64,000 nt of DNA, from NCBI RefSeq assembly GCF_001411555.2, contig NC_049907.1, positions 8,812,243 through 8,876,242 of the forward strand, written 5' to 3'. Positions 45,563 to 58,186 of the stretch are shown here, piece by piece; the stretch's first letter is position 1; every line of letters starts with the position of its first letter. The position numbers were made by a program, and so were the translations under genes. The notes beneath the pieces are model-generated. The model was not told the DNA's origin. It ran no database searches and was given only the letters and a program-made list of their open reading frames with translations. The DNA is from Juglans regia. Lineage: Eukaryota > Streptophyta > Magnoliopsida > Fagales > Juglandaceae.

Positions 45563-47160
45563 TATTGTATCTCCAAAAGAAATTCACTACTCACACAACT
45601 TTAATTTCCTTGGCGTTATGCTGAATACAGCGGACGAGCTTTATTTTTTAGGCGGGACTGGTGGGTCCATGGGCCACGACTGTCGATCAAATATGGCAGC
45701 ATGTGGGTGAGTAAGTTGACTGTGACGGTCAAAGGTGGCGAGCCATCCTCATTGGTCATGTAAAGAATTGTGGTCAATGAACTTATTGTGGCTGACAAAC
45801 TCATTTGTGGTTGGATAAAGCCGTGATTTTCGTCTGGGGGGACTCACGGCGATCGAGGGGCTCAAGTAGGTGGGCAACTTCATGTGGCTAAATAAAGTCT
45901 ATTGCCTGCCACAACACGTGTTGGGGTGCTATGGTCAAGCAAAAGCTGTTGTCGGGCCAAGGAAAGCTGTGCTGGATCGAGGATAGGTTGTTGCCAGCCA
46001 CGGGCAACCGCTCCGTGGTTCTCTTTGATGCACATCGACGCACACCTCCTATATGTACCGTGCACAGCGTACACAACACCCCATGGTGGTGGGGAACAAG
46101 CGGAAGACACCGTCGTTCCTATCCAAGCAGCCGGCATGGAATTGCTCCAGCTGAGGAGGTGGCGGGCCCTGATGCCAGTCGAGTATGTCTCGGGCGTGCC
46201 TCTTGCATGTACCATGCATGGTGTATGTTTCACATGTGCATCGGGTAGCAAGGCGAGGTAAGGCCTCTGAGGATGGGTAACTTGAGGTCGGGCAAAGTTG
46301 GCGAGGAGCTGACTGTGGCTGAGGAGTTTGGATAGTGGCCGGGTGAAGTTGTGAGACCAATGGTTGAGGTCCTACTGGCACTTTCCGTTGCTAGGGATAG
46401 AAAATGCCAGCAGGTCTAATGGTGGCCTTGGGTGACCTAAGCAACCCATCCATTGTAGTGGATGTAGGCGAGAGGAGTCGTTCGTGAAGTGTGGTGGGCA
46501 GCCATCCCGTCACAACGAGCTTCTAAGTGCACGGTTATATCCAACCATTGTGACGTTATGCATGGCATTGTGCATGTCATGCACAACAGATTACATGAAC
46601 TATTGCAATGTGCACTTATAAGTGCACAAAATTCCAACTCTTATCCCCATACACTACTACGCACGACATTGTGCTTAAGTGCACAGTGCACTTGTAGTTC
46701 AAGTGGTTGAGGAACTTGTCTTCTCGAGCATTTCACATTGACTGTATGTGTTTTATGCATAGTGCACCAAAGTGTATAGTATTCTTAACCATATGAGCGA
46801 GGAGCTCTCTCTCACCCTTTTTTTTATTTGCAACAGTATTGATAAAAAAAAGAGATGGAAAGTCGAGAACACTTCTCTAAAAGGAAGTTTATATGCTCAT
46901 TCAAAGACAATTTTGCCAATCGAAAAATCATCCTTCCCCCACTTCTGGCGTAGAAAGTAAATTGATCCCACAGACAACGCCAAATGTTAATGCCAAAACT
47001 CGCACAATAGACTGTAACTTGAAAAAAAGTCATTCCAGCCCATGGAGATAGTCCAAGACTCGATGAAGCGGTTTGAATCCCACAATAATAGTCCAGAGCA
47101 ATGGTATGGTGCCCGTACATACATCCATAGTAGTGAATAAAAAAGAGAAATGGTAGATAT

Positions 47161-48312
47161 ACAAATAAAAGAACGTAGACTTCCTTGCGTACTGACATGG
47201 CAGCTGCCTCGTCAGCCTTTCTTTTCCTTTTTTTCACATATATCCCCTATTTCTCCCTTTCAGCATCTTCTCACAATGTCTCTCCCAAGGCCTTTTCTTT
47301 CTCTTCTATGTCTTCTCCCAAGCCTTCTTTTTTCTTTCTTTCTATGTCTTCTGCATCTTCTAGTTTTTTCTAGGAAGAAAAGTATTTTTTTGAGTGAGTC
47401 TTCTCCCATTTGAAAAGTGTTTTTTTTTTTAAGAAGAATTTGGACGTGGTGCAAGCAATAATTGGCTAGAACTTGGTAATACTTTTTCCTCTCTACTCTT
47501 ACACACATTTTTGGGTTCATGGAAAACCCTATATGGATCTATGTAATTTCGAAATTTTGGGTTCTAGAAAAACCCTAGATCAATCTATGAGGGTTTTTTT
47601 TTTTTTTTTTCTTGTGATTTCTACAAGATTTGAGGCTTACGGAAGAAAAGGATTGCAGCCTTATGGTCTACATAATTTGGTGCTATGGAATAGAATGATT
47701 GGAGCCTTATGATCTTACGGAAGAAAAGGAAATCCGGTCTATATGATTTCTACAAGATTTGAGGCTTACGGAAGAAAAGGATTGCAGCCTTATGGTCTAC
47801 ATAATTTGGTGCTATGGAATAGAATGATTGGAGCCTTATGATCTTTCCGTTCAAATAAGAGATGCCATGGCAGTCTGTTTTAGCACAATTAACGTGAAGC
47901 TTGTAAGATCATTCTTATTAAAAGGCTACAGTAATTGAACTAATTAATAAGTTTTGATTCTAGTCTTTCTCCAGTGTATGTGTTCTGCATATGCACAAGG
48001 TTAGTTTCTATGCAATATTAAAAGACAAAAAAATAAAAATAAAGATGAAAAAAATGGACGTTGATTACATTAGCTATATTGAATTGTAGCCAATTATACT
48101 TGTTGCAATTCACACCAACAGCATCTACTCTCATAAATATTCATTTGGAGTTTGGACTATTTGGAAAATTTTAAGATATTAATCAACTTTAATGTCTAAA
48201 TTGTTACAGTCAAAATGAAGATGTCGATAATGGGGATTTTCCAATTCAGAATTAAACGCAATCATAAATGATATATTGTTTAGGCAAAATCAAAAAGTTA
48301 TCAAACTCAATT
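47161..48312. other. Intergenic DNA with a 102-bp duplication
   Basis: No gene is recognised. CT-rich low-complexity DNA at 47215-47400 yields spurious Ser/Phe/Pro frames. A duplicated 102-bp unit follows at 47615-47845. Confidence 0.55.
47615..47845. repeat. Direct duplication of 102 bp
   Basis: The unit at 47615-47716 recurs unchanged, as far as I can read, at 47744-47845 with a 27-bp spacer that itself repeats CTTACGGAAGAAAAGGA from within the unit. Confidence 0.92.
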
Positions 48313-51045
48313 TGTAACGACCCGGTCCAATATTTCCAAATCGGAATATAGATAATCTTATTAGATCTAAATTACGACCATTTTAAATAAGCAGAAGGGC
48401 TATTATTTATTAGGTTTGTATTATGTGGAACCTAAATTAGACCATATAATAAATTTTATTTATTTAATTATATTTTAAAGAAAAATATTATTAAAAATAT
48501 TTTGTTGTTGTTACTAAATTACTATGTTGCCATATATGCATATATATTATATATATGCAGTTTGACTCCCTTCCGTAGAGAAACCCAAACCGTCATTGAC
48601 CCACCCTCCTATCAATTACAGAGGTCACACGAAAAAACACTTGCTATCGCCAGCCACTGTCCAAGGCCACAGCAGCCCGAACCCTCACAAAACGTCTCGC
48701 CAACTACTCCCCACGGATGTGAAAACCCACTTTGTTGTAAGGTTCGTCTATAGGCCATCGTGAACCCCTCGGTTAAGTCCTTTATTTTTCATCATCAAAA
48801 CAGAGCAGTTACTCCCACCACGAATGACCACATCACCTTGAATCACCAACAACTGTCACGGGAACTGCCACCAATGTCCCGAGACGATGCCTACAAACAC
48901 CACTATCGAAGCTAGTGCCACCCTAGGCCACCAAACGTAAACCACCGTGCATCCAACATTGATAGCATGTAAATTGTAGCCCCTCACATCCAGCACGGTT
49001 CCTCTGCAAGATGCCAACCACTACAAGCATTGCACCATCCATGTTAAGAATATTTCAAAGATATTGATATTTATTAGTTTTTGTAAAATTGAATAATTAC
49101 GTAAATTATAAGAAAGTAAACCTATTTTACGAGATGAGATTTTCACGATTTATTTTATTAGAATTTAAAATAGCCAAAGTATTCTACTAAATTATAATAT
49201 GTTATTAGTATTTAAATAATTTAAAATATCAACATTCATTGATTTTTGTGTTAAATAAAATACTTGTTGGATTATTTTCTACAGTATCAATTTAATTAAG
49301 TAAGATATTAGGACACGTCTTCCTAAACAGATTTAGTGACGTTTAAATACTTCGTATAGGTGACGAGCTACGAAGTAAAATTCAAAAAGTAGTGCAACGA
49401 GGTAAGTAATTTTATCACAAATTGGAATCATCACATGTTAGCTTAGAAAAATTATTATTAAAGCCAATTGTTGAAAGTTAGTGTTTATATTCTACGCATG
49501 TCATGGGCAAACATGTTATCCAGCATAACACACGATCTGGATAGCACATAATCATGTCATTCCGTATCATATTGAGATTCAAAAATTATAATTATGTACG
49601 TATCATGCCATCCATCTCATATGCATAAGACATGTAAGTTTTTTATGATCAAATTATGTAAGCTTTCTTATGATTAAGTATAAGATAAGATAGGTTTATA
49701 AGATGACCATTTAGATGCATGGTAACAATGCGATTTTATGGGTGGATGTGCAAGTCATAGACCTAAGTGCGGTCCACCATAGAATGCTAGAATACTCTTA
49801 GTTGTTCTCCTTGTGGCCACAGGATGTGGGGCTGGTGCACAACCTCGCACATAGGGTTAAGTGTATTGACCAATAAGATAAGTATGATAAGTCAGATAAT
49901 TTAAGATGAGTCATGTATGACATGAACATATGTATAAATGATCATGATTTTAAATTCTTAATATGAGATGCTTTATGAAAAATCTTATGTTTATTACTAG
50001 GGGTGTAACATCCGGTCCGGTTTTGGACAAAGTCTAAGACCGAACCGGTATGTACTGGTTTTGTATTTTCTAAAACCGATTACGCACCGGTTACCCTCCT
50101 AAACTGGTACTTCCGGTTTTACCAGTTTTCGGTCCGGTCCGGTCCGGTTTTTCGATTTTTTTAAAATGTAAATTTCACAATTTGTCATTAAAAATTTGTT
50201 TATAAAAAAAAAACTTTTAGTATTAATTATAAGTATTAGTATTAGTTATAATCTTTTAGTAAAAACTTTTAGTATTAATTATAAGTATAACTATAATCTA
50301 TAATCTATATTAGACTATTAGTATTATTTATAAACTTATATATTAGTATTAACATTTAATGTAATAATTTATAAATTGTAATATGAAATTATTTCATATA
50401 TATGTATATATATATATATATATATGAAATTATAAATTAACATTTAATGTATAAATTTATAATTATATATTACATATAAAACTTATTTATATTAATATTT
50501 AATATATATTTAAAATATTTTGTATAAAACTTATATATAAAAATATTATTTTTTATTTTTTTTAATCAACCTGTCAGGTCCAAAAAATCCTAAAACCGGA
50601 ACCGGCCGGTTTTTACATTTTAAAAACCGGTTCCGGATCGGACAGGTTCAACACCGGGAAAACCAGTCCGGTCCAGTCCAGTCTGGATCAGTTTTCCGGT
50701 TTGAGTTTACACCCTTATTTATTACGTTTACGTTGTAATGGGTTTCTTACTGAGTATTCGATTTATTTTAGTTTTATTTCATGTTTTTAACCACCCCGGT
50801 AAGGATGATGAACATGAACAGGCATGCGATAATTAGATAGAGAAATCCCAAACTTCTTAGAATAAATTATTTTTATGACATAAGTTTTATTCAATTATTT
50901 CATTTATTATTATTTGGAGACACGATTATATTATATAAATCTTTTATGAAGTAAATGTTTATTCTATTAAATATTCGACCTCTTGTCGAGCTATATCTTT
51001 ATGAAAACACGTGACATCCCTAGCCTTAGAGAATGGGGTGTTACA
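48313..51045 (+). mobile_element. Probable solo LTR split by an hAT-like element
   Basis: The start TGTAACGACCCGGTCC and end GAATGGGGTGTTACA form TGTAAC...GTTACA ends typical of plant gypsy LTRs that start TGTAACG. Without the nested 720-bp element and its duplication the length is about 2.0 kb. No internal coding region follows. The flanking five bases (CAATT, AAACT) do not match, so the solo-LTR reading rests on the ends alone. Confidence 0.6.
49998..50717. mobile_element. Non-autonomous hAT-like element, 720 bp
   Basis: An identical 8-bp duplication TTTATTAC lies at 49990-49997 and 50718-50725. The inverted ends are TAGGGGTGTAAC and the complement of TAAGGGTGTAAAC. CCGGTCCGG-type tracts are mirrored near both ends, as in the copy at 4540-5159. 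It lies inside the solo LTR. Confidence 0.9.
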
Positions 51046-51325
51046 AAACTGCAATCAACTAACAATTTCACAATTCAAATATGTGACCAAAAAGGGGTAA
51101 AAACTATCATTCTCAACTAACTTGGTTCTTATGCCCTACATACTGATGTAGAACATGTCATGCTTTTGGCAATCTCCAAAATAGTAGTAATGCTAATGGC
51201 AAACCTACAAGTATACTGTCTTTTTTTATAACCATGGAATGCATGTTTGCAAGCATTCACAGCAACCAATTATCCAAAACAATACTGCTAGGGGCAGTCG
51301 GCCCCTAGCAAATGGTGGGCAGTCA

Positions 51326-51353
51326 GCTGACGTGGTGTAATCACCACGTCAGC
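51326..51353. repeat. Sub-terminal hairpin in MULE-2
   Basis: GCTGACGTGGTG (51326-51337) pairs perfectly with CACCACGTCAGC (51342-51353). A second stem, CTAGGGGC / GCCCCTAG, lies at 51288-51308. Confidence 0.8.
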
Positions 51354-53187
51354 CGTTATATTATTTAAAAAAAAAACGAAAGAAATGCGGGAAAGATGAA
51401 AATGTCAGCTTATTCTTCAAGTTTCTGAATGTGCTCTGCAGAAAAGTGGAAAAACTGGAATGGGCGTTCTTATTTCACATCTTAATTTGATTATTGAAAG
51501 AAAGTGGGAAAAAACTGAGAAAAAAGCTGACCTTCTGCGTTTAGTCTTCGGCATTGTCTGGGTTGGCCTGGTAAGAAATCTCTGTTTGGCAAAGAGGCAG
51601 GCAGAATCTGCTCGAATCAAGGAGAAATATCCCAATAGAATACCAGTATGAAGTCTTCATCTCATTTTTAAGTGTGCGTGCCTATCTAGCAGAACTCTTA
51701 CACCTAATATTTGTCTTTAACTACTATTTACGTGGATTTTCTTGTGCTATATAGGTTCTTGTGGAGAAAGTTGAACAAAGTGAGATACCCGACAAAGTGA
51801 GATACCTGCATTGACAAGAAGAAGTTAGTTGACTATTATTTTTTTCCCATTAATTATTCCTTGCCTGGGTAATGCTTATATTATGATTATTAATGTCTTC
51901 TAATAGGCTAGGACTCCTCAACCCCAAAACTCATCTTTCAGAGTTTTAACTTTAATATTTCTAGTTTATGAAAACTAAAAATATTTTCTTAGTTTTCACT
52001 TCAATGTCGGTTATAGTGTATTTCTACATTCTACACCTTTATGTACAAGAGATCCAAGATGTTACCCATAATTTTTATGGAGCTAAAAATTCTTTTAGAA
52101 AACAAAATCTTAAAGACAACGCACATATGTCATCAATCCAAGAGATCCAAATCTTGTAACCATGTATTTAGAAGTTAGTGATCAGAAAAAAGAAAAAAAT
52201 GCCGAGACAAATGTATATTTTACAGAATAAAAAGGTTTAAATTTAGGTCCTCAATGGTTTGTTACACAAACCTTGGGCTAAGAAATCACTCTGGACATCA
52301 CCATCATATTTCTTGCATGCCCATACATAAACCTCTTTCACTCTTGAGAGCACTCTTGAGGGCATAAGCCACCATTAATCAGTCAGTGCTTATACCTTGT
52401 AATTCAATAGTACAAGTAAACATAATGGTTATCTGCATATCAAATAACTTTTAAACAAAAAATTGGCAAAAAGCTCACCATATGCTAGTAACCTCAAACT
52501 TCTATTTCCAATTGGCCTCATAAATCTCGCTTGAAATATGTCCTTGAATCTTCATTGAAATAGGACAAGAACATGGTTTTAACGATATTGCCACAATATT
52601 AAATCGTAGAAGAATTAAATTCGGTTTTACTTGTAAAAAGAAATTGAATTAAATTTTTTAATAAGTGCTAATATTTTTTTTAAAAAAAATCAACACAACA
52701 AACAAGTCCACATACCTTCTATCATACTTCTTCAGAATAGTGTTCTTTGTGCTAAGATAAAGTGGCCACTTCTTCTCATAGGCAGTGTTCATGGAAGCCT
52801 CGGCAAAAGCATGGATATCAAGTTCAGTGTGATAGGTGGTAAATTGGTGTCTTGCTTCTCCTGTTTGATGCTATAAGGGTTTGCTCACAATCCACCATTC
52901 TGATGTTGGAATCAAGTTCATTCTCATTGTAAATTTCTTCAAAAAGAACCTCCCTTGGATTATTTTGGAAGCTTGCTCCTGTATTTCTCAACTTGCCATT
53001 GGTATGATAGACATTATAATTCTGGTTTGGTACATGAAATAATTAGTTTTAGAAGTAAATTAAATATTTGAATTGTTGCAAAAAGTTTAAAATAGCCACT
53101 ATTTTTCAAGCATGTTGAATTTTCTGAACTATTTTGCTCCTATAAAAATGGTTATACAATTTATTTATTTTAATGCAGCATGTCAAC

Positions 53188-53748
53188 ATGGGAAAAGGGG
53201 AAGAAAACCCATCTCTTTCAACACCATGTAGCTCAAATCCCCCAACCGCGATATGTTATATGATTGTTAACATTTGTTAGGAGTTGCTCAACTTCGTATT
53301 TGCTAATTATCATTATTATTGTTATGTTAGGATATCCCAACAATTGCTCCAAACTTTCCAAATTACATGCACGGTTACCTTGGACCAGGGCCTGCATGGT
53401 CACCGGCTTTTATGCCATATCCAAATGCATACCAATATCCAAGCAATATTCAGATGGTGATGCAACTTCTTTTTTTTTTTTTTTCCTGTTTTTTGAAAGT
53501 TTAATTGCTTTCATTTTTAGCATAATGCTGGTTACCCATTTCAATATGAGATGAGACCTCCTCCTCCTCTGATGGCTAAAAGCTCCGGAACAATCAAAAG
53601 ATTTGATAAAGAGGGTACACTCGAGTGTAGGGAAACTGAAGCGCCATATTCCTCATCTAGGGTTCATGAACAAGGTGAAGACAATAGGCCAGATTCAAGG
53701 GAAATCGAAGATGGCACTATTGGGGAGGATCTGCCGGTAGAGAGCTGA
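53188..53748 (+). CDS. Unknown 138-residue protein encoded by MULE-2, three exons
   Basis: Exons 53188-53250, 53331-53456 and 53521-53748 are all in phase 0. Exon 1 (MGKGEENPSLSTPC) matches MEKGEEHPSMLIPC of the MULE-1 transposase gene. Exon 2 is rich in Pro, Tyr, Asn and Gly (YLGPGPAWSPAFMPYPNAYQ), and exon 3 starts YPFQYEMRPPPPLMA then becomes acidic and charged. I recognise no domain. The exon 1 donor is ATATGT where MULE-1 has GTATGT, so normal splicing may be lost; exon 2 and 3 junctions are canonical. This could be a captured host fragment fused behind the transposase leader. Confidence 0.45.
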
Positions 53749-53926
53749 GATCTCAAAAGGAAAACCTTTTGGAGCAAGTGTTTTGAAGGGATGGGATTCG
53801 GGGGAGAGAAATGCCGAGGATGAAGCATCGTCTTCAACAAAACGATGCGTTCCATTTACGCCACGTAGGACCCGTTTACCCCGCGTCTGCACGTTGCGAC
53901 TGCAACCAAAACTTTCCTATCCAAAA

Positions 53927-54505
53927 ATTCTTATCTTGACAAAAACTTGTCCCACAAGACAATAATTTAAGTGGAAAAGAAACAGAAAGAAATAAGGTCT
54001 ACAGAATGAAGAACACAAATTGGATAGTTATACAAATAAATTAATATAAGTATTGATTAGAGAAAAATGCAGATTTAATAAAAAAAAAAATCTTATGATT
54101 CTTCAAGTGTTAAATGCAGCCTATGAATCTATGATAAATCAGATTGCTCAGGGAGCGCAAAATTTAAAAGAATACAAAATAAACAGCATGCAACTAGAAC
54201 ATCCAGAGTGCCTTTTCCATCACAAATTACAAACATAACATCCCAAATATTTTAAAATGTTAGCACTCACGAATGTTAATATCTACATCTTGACTGATTC
54301 TGTTCACATTATCATATATAGTTGAATAGAACCCAATATTTGTACTGGATTGAATCTATGGCACAGTTGGATGACCCTTGAGAGTTAGTTTAGTGTTATT
54401 ACCCTAGTAACACTAATTGTTTCCTGTTGCAACGACAGAGACTGTTGGGTTAGATTATCTCATGTGTTTTTAGCATTCGATGCCTTTGATAGAGACTACT
54501 GCAAA

Positions 54506-54539
<34 letters not shown>

Positions 54540-54589
54540 GATAAGTATAACAAACTATATGAATATAAGCATCAACGATAGTAATAATC
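53927..54589. other. Intergenic DNA right of MULE-2
   Basis: No gene recognised; a TA microsatellite lies at 54505-54539. Confidence 0.5.
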
Positions 54590-56830
54590 ACAATTGGTAC
54601 CTGATTTCTTTTCTTTCTCACTTTACATTTATTAACCACTTTTTCCACTATAGATATTTTACACTTTGATGGTGACCTCCATTTGCTTCTTACCACCAAG
54701 GGGTTGTGCATTTTAGTACTTCCATCTTTAGTGCTTCCACATAACATCTTGGCACATGCATCCACAGAATTGTGGGTTGGGTCACTGCCACTTGCATGGT
54801 GTGTTACCTGTACAAACATGGTCGATTCTTAACTTTGCTAATTGATCCATTAGCCTTTTGAACTCTCATCAGCCTCTGAAGCATCTTATGATATATCACA
54901 AAATGCTGTTGTCAGCATATCACACCTACTAGCTTTTGGATTCAACCCTCGATCATCATAACTACTCTTGACAAAAGTATAGTTCCATTTCAAATCTTTT
55001 CTCTACCGATTAATAATGAATTTTGAGAGCAACATGCTCTTATCAAACATGGTTAGCACACAGAATGCATATCTACATAATATGCCCCCTAAATTCAAAC
55101 AGTCTACAATTACAAGTATTAGCAAAGTCATTATCATTAGTGTATGTAACCATGAAATTAACTCGCTTAAATGAATCAATCACAAACCTTGACTTCGTCG
55201 AATACTCTGTAAGTTTGCACAACACCTTCACATTCACAACTAACCAAATTTGGACGACAATATATAGATACTCTAAAATCGTCTTGAACCTCTTTGAATT
55301 TCGAATTCATGTAAAGTAATTGAAATTGTTTCTCTATTTCATAATGAGTTATGCATGGGAACTGCATATGAAAGGAACTGAATTGACTACAATCTCATTC
55401 TCCACTTTCTGTCTAAGTGCATTATCAAATTGCTCCAATGAAGTTTTCAAGTTAACATAATCGTTGAAAAAAGTATTCATACTCTCGCTTCTTTGTATAG
55501 TTGACATTTCGGCCTAAAATGTATCTTTGACATATGCAACTACCCACATATGCCTCTCATCGTACCACCATTCAAACCAAACATTATCATGCAAATTGTA
55601 AGTATCTAGCAGTGTTTCCCAACTGTCTTTGAAGTCTTTTGTAGCCAAACAGTCAAACACACAATTTTGTTTCCTACTCTTGATTAATTCATAATGTGAA
55701 TATGATCCAGATTTTTCTAACAACTTTTTAAGAATGTGCCATAGACAAAATCTGTGTCGTGATGTAAAAGACAGTAGTGATGACTATTTGCATTGCCTTA
55801 TCTTGATATGGTATTATTGCCAAAAGAGCTTAACCTTCCATGCAAGTCAACAGGACTAAAATAACTATACAAAGGTGTTCGCATCTTCACTTGATATTAA
55901 ACTACAACAAAAAAGAATTGATTGACCATGGTGATTAACCCCTACAAGTAGGTTGTATCGAATGTTATCACATTTTCAAAATATTCATAGGCAATTCGAC
56001 TTTGGGAATCTTCCCAAAAGACATTCCTTAAACGACCCTAATCATCTAAATCCATGATATAATAAAAACAATTGTTTTTTTTTTTTTTGCTGCATTCTGA
56101 ACAAATACTTTCGTAGAGCTTTGACACCAACTTCACCAAGCCACAGTTGTCTCGCCTTATCAAGATAATTTCGACAATCTTTTTCTCCAAATGTTAGGTT
56201 CTCATAACCAACAGCTTTAACTATGAAAGACTTGAAGCTTTTACTTACTTTTATAGCAGCACTATCTCTTACATCCAATTGCTTCTTTACGGCTGAATCC
56301 ATCTTCCTATTACATCTAAAAAATCTTGTTTTCTCCGGACTCAATGCATACGTGTGTTCAAGTATAACTGTAGAAAGTGTATACCTTCCATCGAGAGAAA
56401 GAGTTGCGTTGATCTTTGCCTTACATCCAAATCTCTTGATTAGTCTTGGCCTAAGAACATTAGAAGCCATTGATTTAGTCGTGCCTTGACGTACACACAC
56501 GACAGTGAAGTACCTCAATTTTCCGTCATCTCCAAGTCTAGAACTTCTTTTTGACAGACAAACCCTTGGATTTTTAGCATATTTTGTATAATATGCTCTA
56601 ACCTCATCTTTCGAGGGGAAGATCATTATGACCTTTGGTTCTTTGATCATTTCTTATGTTCCAACATCAATATCACGACTCTTATTATTGGTGCAATGAT
56701 CATTGGAATTAATCAAATATTATAAATATCGTATATATTATTATACATAATCATCAAATATGCATAAATAAAAAATGAGACAACAAATTTTAACTTCTAC
56801 TACTAACCTCTACTATTCGAAGCCTCCATG
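54590..56830 (-). pseudogene. Second FAR1-related gene, badly decayed
   Basis: A short first exon may start at 56830 (MEASNSR, then a GTTAGT donor). The FAR1 DNA-binding region reads FPSKDEVRAYYTKYAKN at about 56610-56560. Later blocks match the MULE-1 copy: TRFFRCNRKMDSAVKKQLDV, EKDCRNYLDKARQLWLG, ETLLDTYNLHDNVW and YDERHMWVVAYVKDTF (near 55520-55600), followed at once by a stop, then STIQRSESM. SWIM-like residues lie near 55100. Frameshifts and stops, including TAA just before MIKEPK and TAG after KDTF, show it is dead. No element ends were found around it. Confidence 0.87.
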
Positions 56831-56911
56831 CCAATAGATTTAGAAATTGAACCGGCAATTGACCTAACCGTTAGCACACCTAGACCGGTAATGGCAAGAG
56901 CAGTGCTCAGA

Positions 56912-56935
56912 ATATATATATATATATATATATAT
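56912..56935. repeat. (TA)n microsatellite
   Basis: A TA run near the 5' side of the second FAR1-like pseudogene. Confidence 0.9.
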
Positions 56936-57631
56936 TATGTTATAGATGATTTTAACTTTTATTTTTTTAAAGATGTAAAATATTCACACCATCAACATAT
57001 ATTAGGCTTCTTTCGTTATATATGCTTAGCAAGTCAGTCTTGAGCACATCTCATTATAACATTAGAAAGTCTCAATGACATCTTTATAACACATTTTCTT
57101 AATTCATTATAACACAATTTATTCAATGTTGGTATAATATTATTTTTCTCTATTCTACAACATGTTCTTAGTTGAAAAAAGTTATATTATTTTTCTTTGA
57201 AAGAACAAAAATAGGAAATACATTAGAAATGAGATATAAAGAGCACCGAAACAAAATGATTAACTGAAATAGACAACAACAACACAAATGAAGTAGGTGA
57301 AGACTGGAAAACTCAAATCCATACCAGACGAAATATGAAACTATAAGATATGCACACACCAGAAGAAATCTATACACACAGCAGACAAATCCACACCAAA
57401 CAACGAAATTAGTTTGCAACCTGACAAAATCCACATCCACATCGAAATATATTAACACGTTAGGATTTTGGTCCCTAGAGGAATTAATTGGCTAAAGGAA
57501 AGGACTCCTCTTTCTTTATGTAGTCCTTTTTTTTTTTTAAATAATAATGATGTGGCAGTGAAAGGTATCACTGCCACGTCACTACGTGTTATGAACCGCC
57601 TATTTGGTTCATACGGATAGCAGCTCCAATA

Positions 57632-58186
57632 GAAAATAAATACAGGAAATGTAAATAGAGATGGAGACACACATATTTACTTGGTTCAGTACAAGGTCTA
57701 CCTTCACGGGTCATTTAGATGGAAAATCTACTATAATATGAGTATTTTACAGTTTTTCATAATCTCTCATTTCTCTCTGTACAATGGAGGTCAGAGACCT
57801 CTTTTTTGGAGAATATCCTATCTTTGGATCTCTCATCGTGAGGTTGAAGATGATGCTTTGTGTTCTCGTAATAGTTGTCCTCTTATCCCTCATATTTTAG
57901 ATCCTTTTATTGTGACTCTATCAATGGTAGATGAGGAAATTAACTTTATGACACTTCCCTCTTGCGTGTCTAACTTACTTTCCTCTCCTTGATCTCTTTT
58001 CTCTCTTTTTCTTCACCTCCTTCTTTCTAGTTTTCATCTGACAGTTACTTTTTCTTGTCCCCTCTTTATATCTTCTTTACTCCCTAATGATAGCCCTTTG
58101 GGCTGAGCGCTTTTCCTTATCCCCTCCTTATATTTGGCTGAGCCTGAGATGCCAAATGGGCTAAGGGGATTTTATCCCCTAACATA
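57632..58186 (+). repeat. Dispersed LTR-like repeat, copy B
   Basis: This block aligns with 43325-43840 and, like it, ends CTAACA (58183 region). It contains an extra internal stretch of about 40 bases with a repeated TTGGGCTGAGC / TTGGCTGAGC motif. No partner LTR or element body is visible nearby. Confidence 0.75.

Larger units (their letters stand above)
43137..47160. mobile_element. LTR-derived non-autonomous element (LARD-like), degraded
   Basis: About 150 bp at 43198-43345 recurs in diverged form and same orientation at 47003-47155 (shared AGTCCAAGACTC-like and CATACATCCATAGYARTGAAT). The sequence before the second copy, CCACAGACAACGCCAAATG, is of the kind found just inside a 3' LTR, followed by TGTTAATGCC. 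The first copy continues to CTTCTAACA at 43840, a plausible LTR end. The interior has tandem repeats and G/C-rich DNA but no gag or pol. Outer limits are approximate, and the right LTR-like copy is cut near 47160. Confidence 0.5.
51280..53917. mobile_element. Mutator-like element MULE-2, 2,638 bp, non-autonomous
   Basis: TATCCAAAA at 51271-51279 and 53918-53926 is a perfect 9-bp duplication. Short inverted similarity around GCAGTCG is present near both ends. The right-terminal CCACGTAGGACCCGTTTACC followed by GCGTCTGCACGTTGC resembles the complement of the MULE-1 left end. It carries a coding exon at 53188-53250 that is homologous to MULE-1 exon 41431-41369. No transposase domain is present. 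Confidence 0.68.

Noticed and set aside
45880..46381. Overlapping frames of more than 100 codons on both strands
   Set aside because: The DNA is locally G/C-rich inside a repeat element, so stops are rare on all frames. No domain or splice structure is seen.
47150..47520. Ser/Phe/Leu-rich frame at a CT-rich stretch
   Set aside because: Low-complexity pyrimidine-rich DNA explains the composition on both strands.
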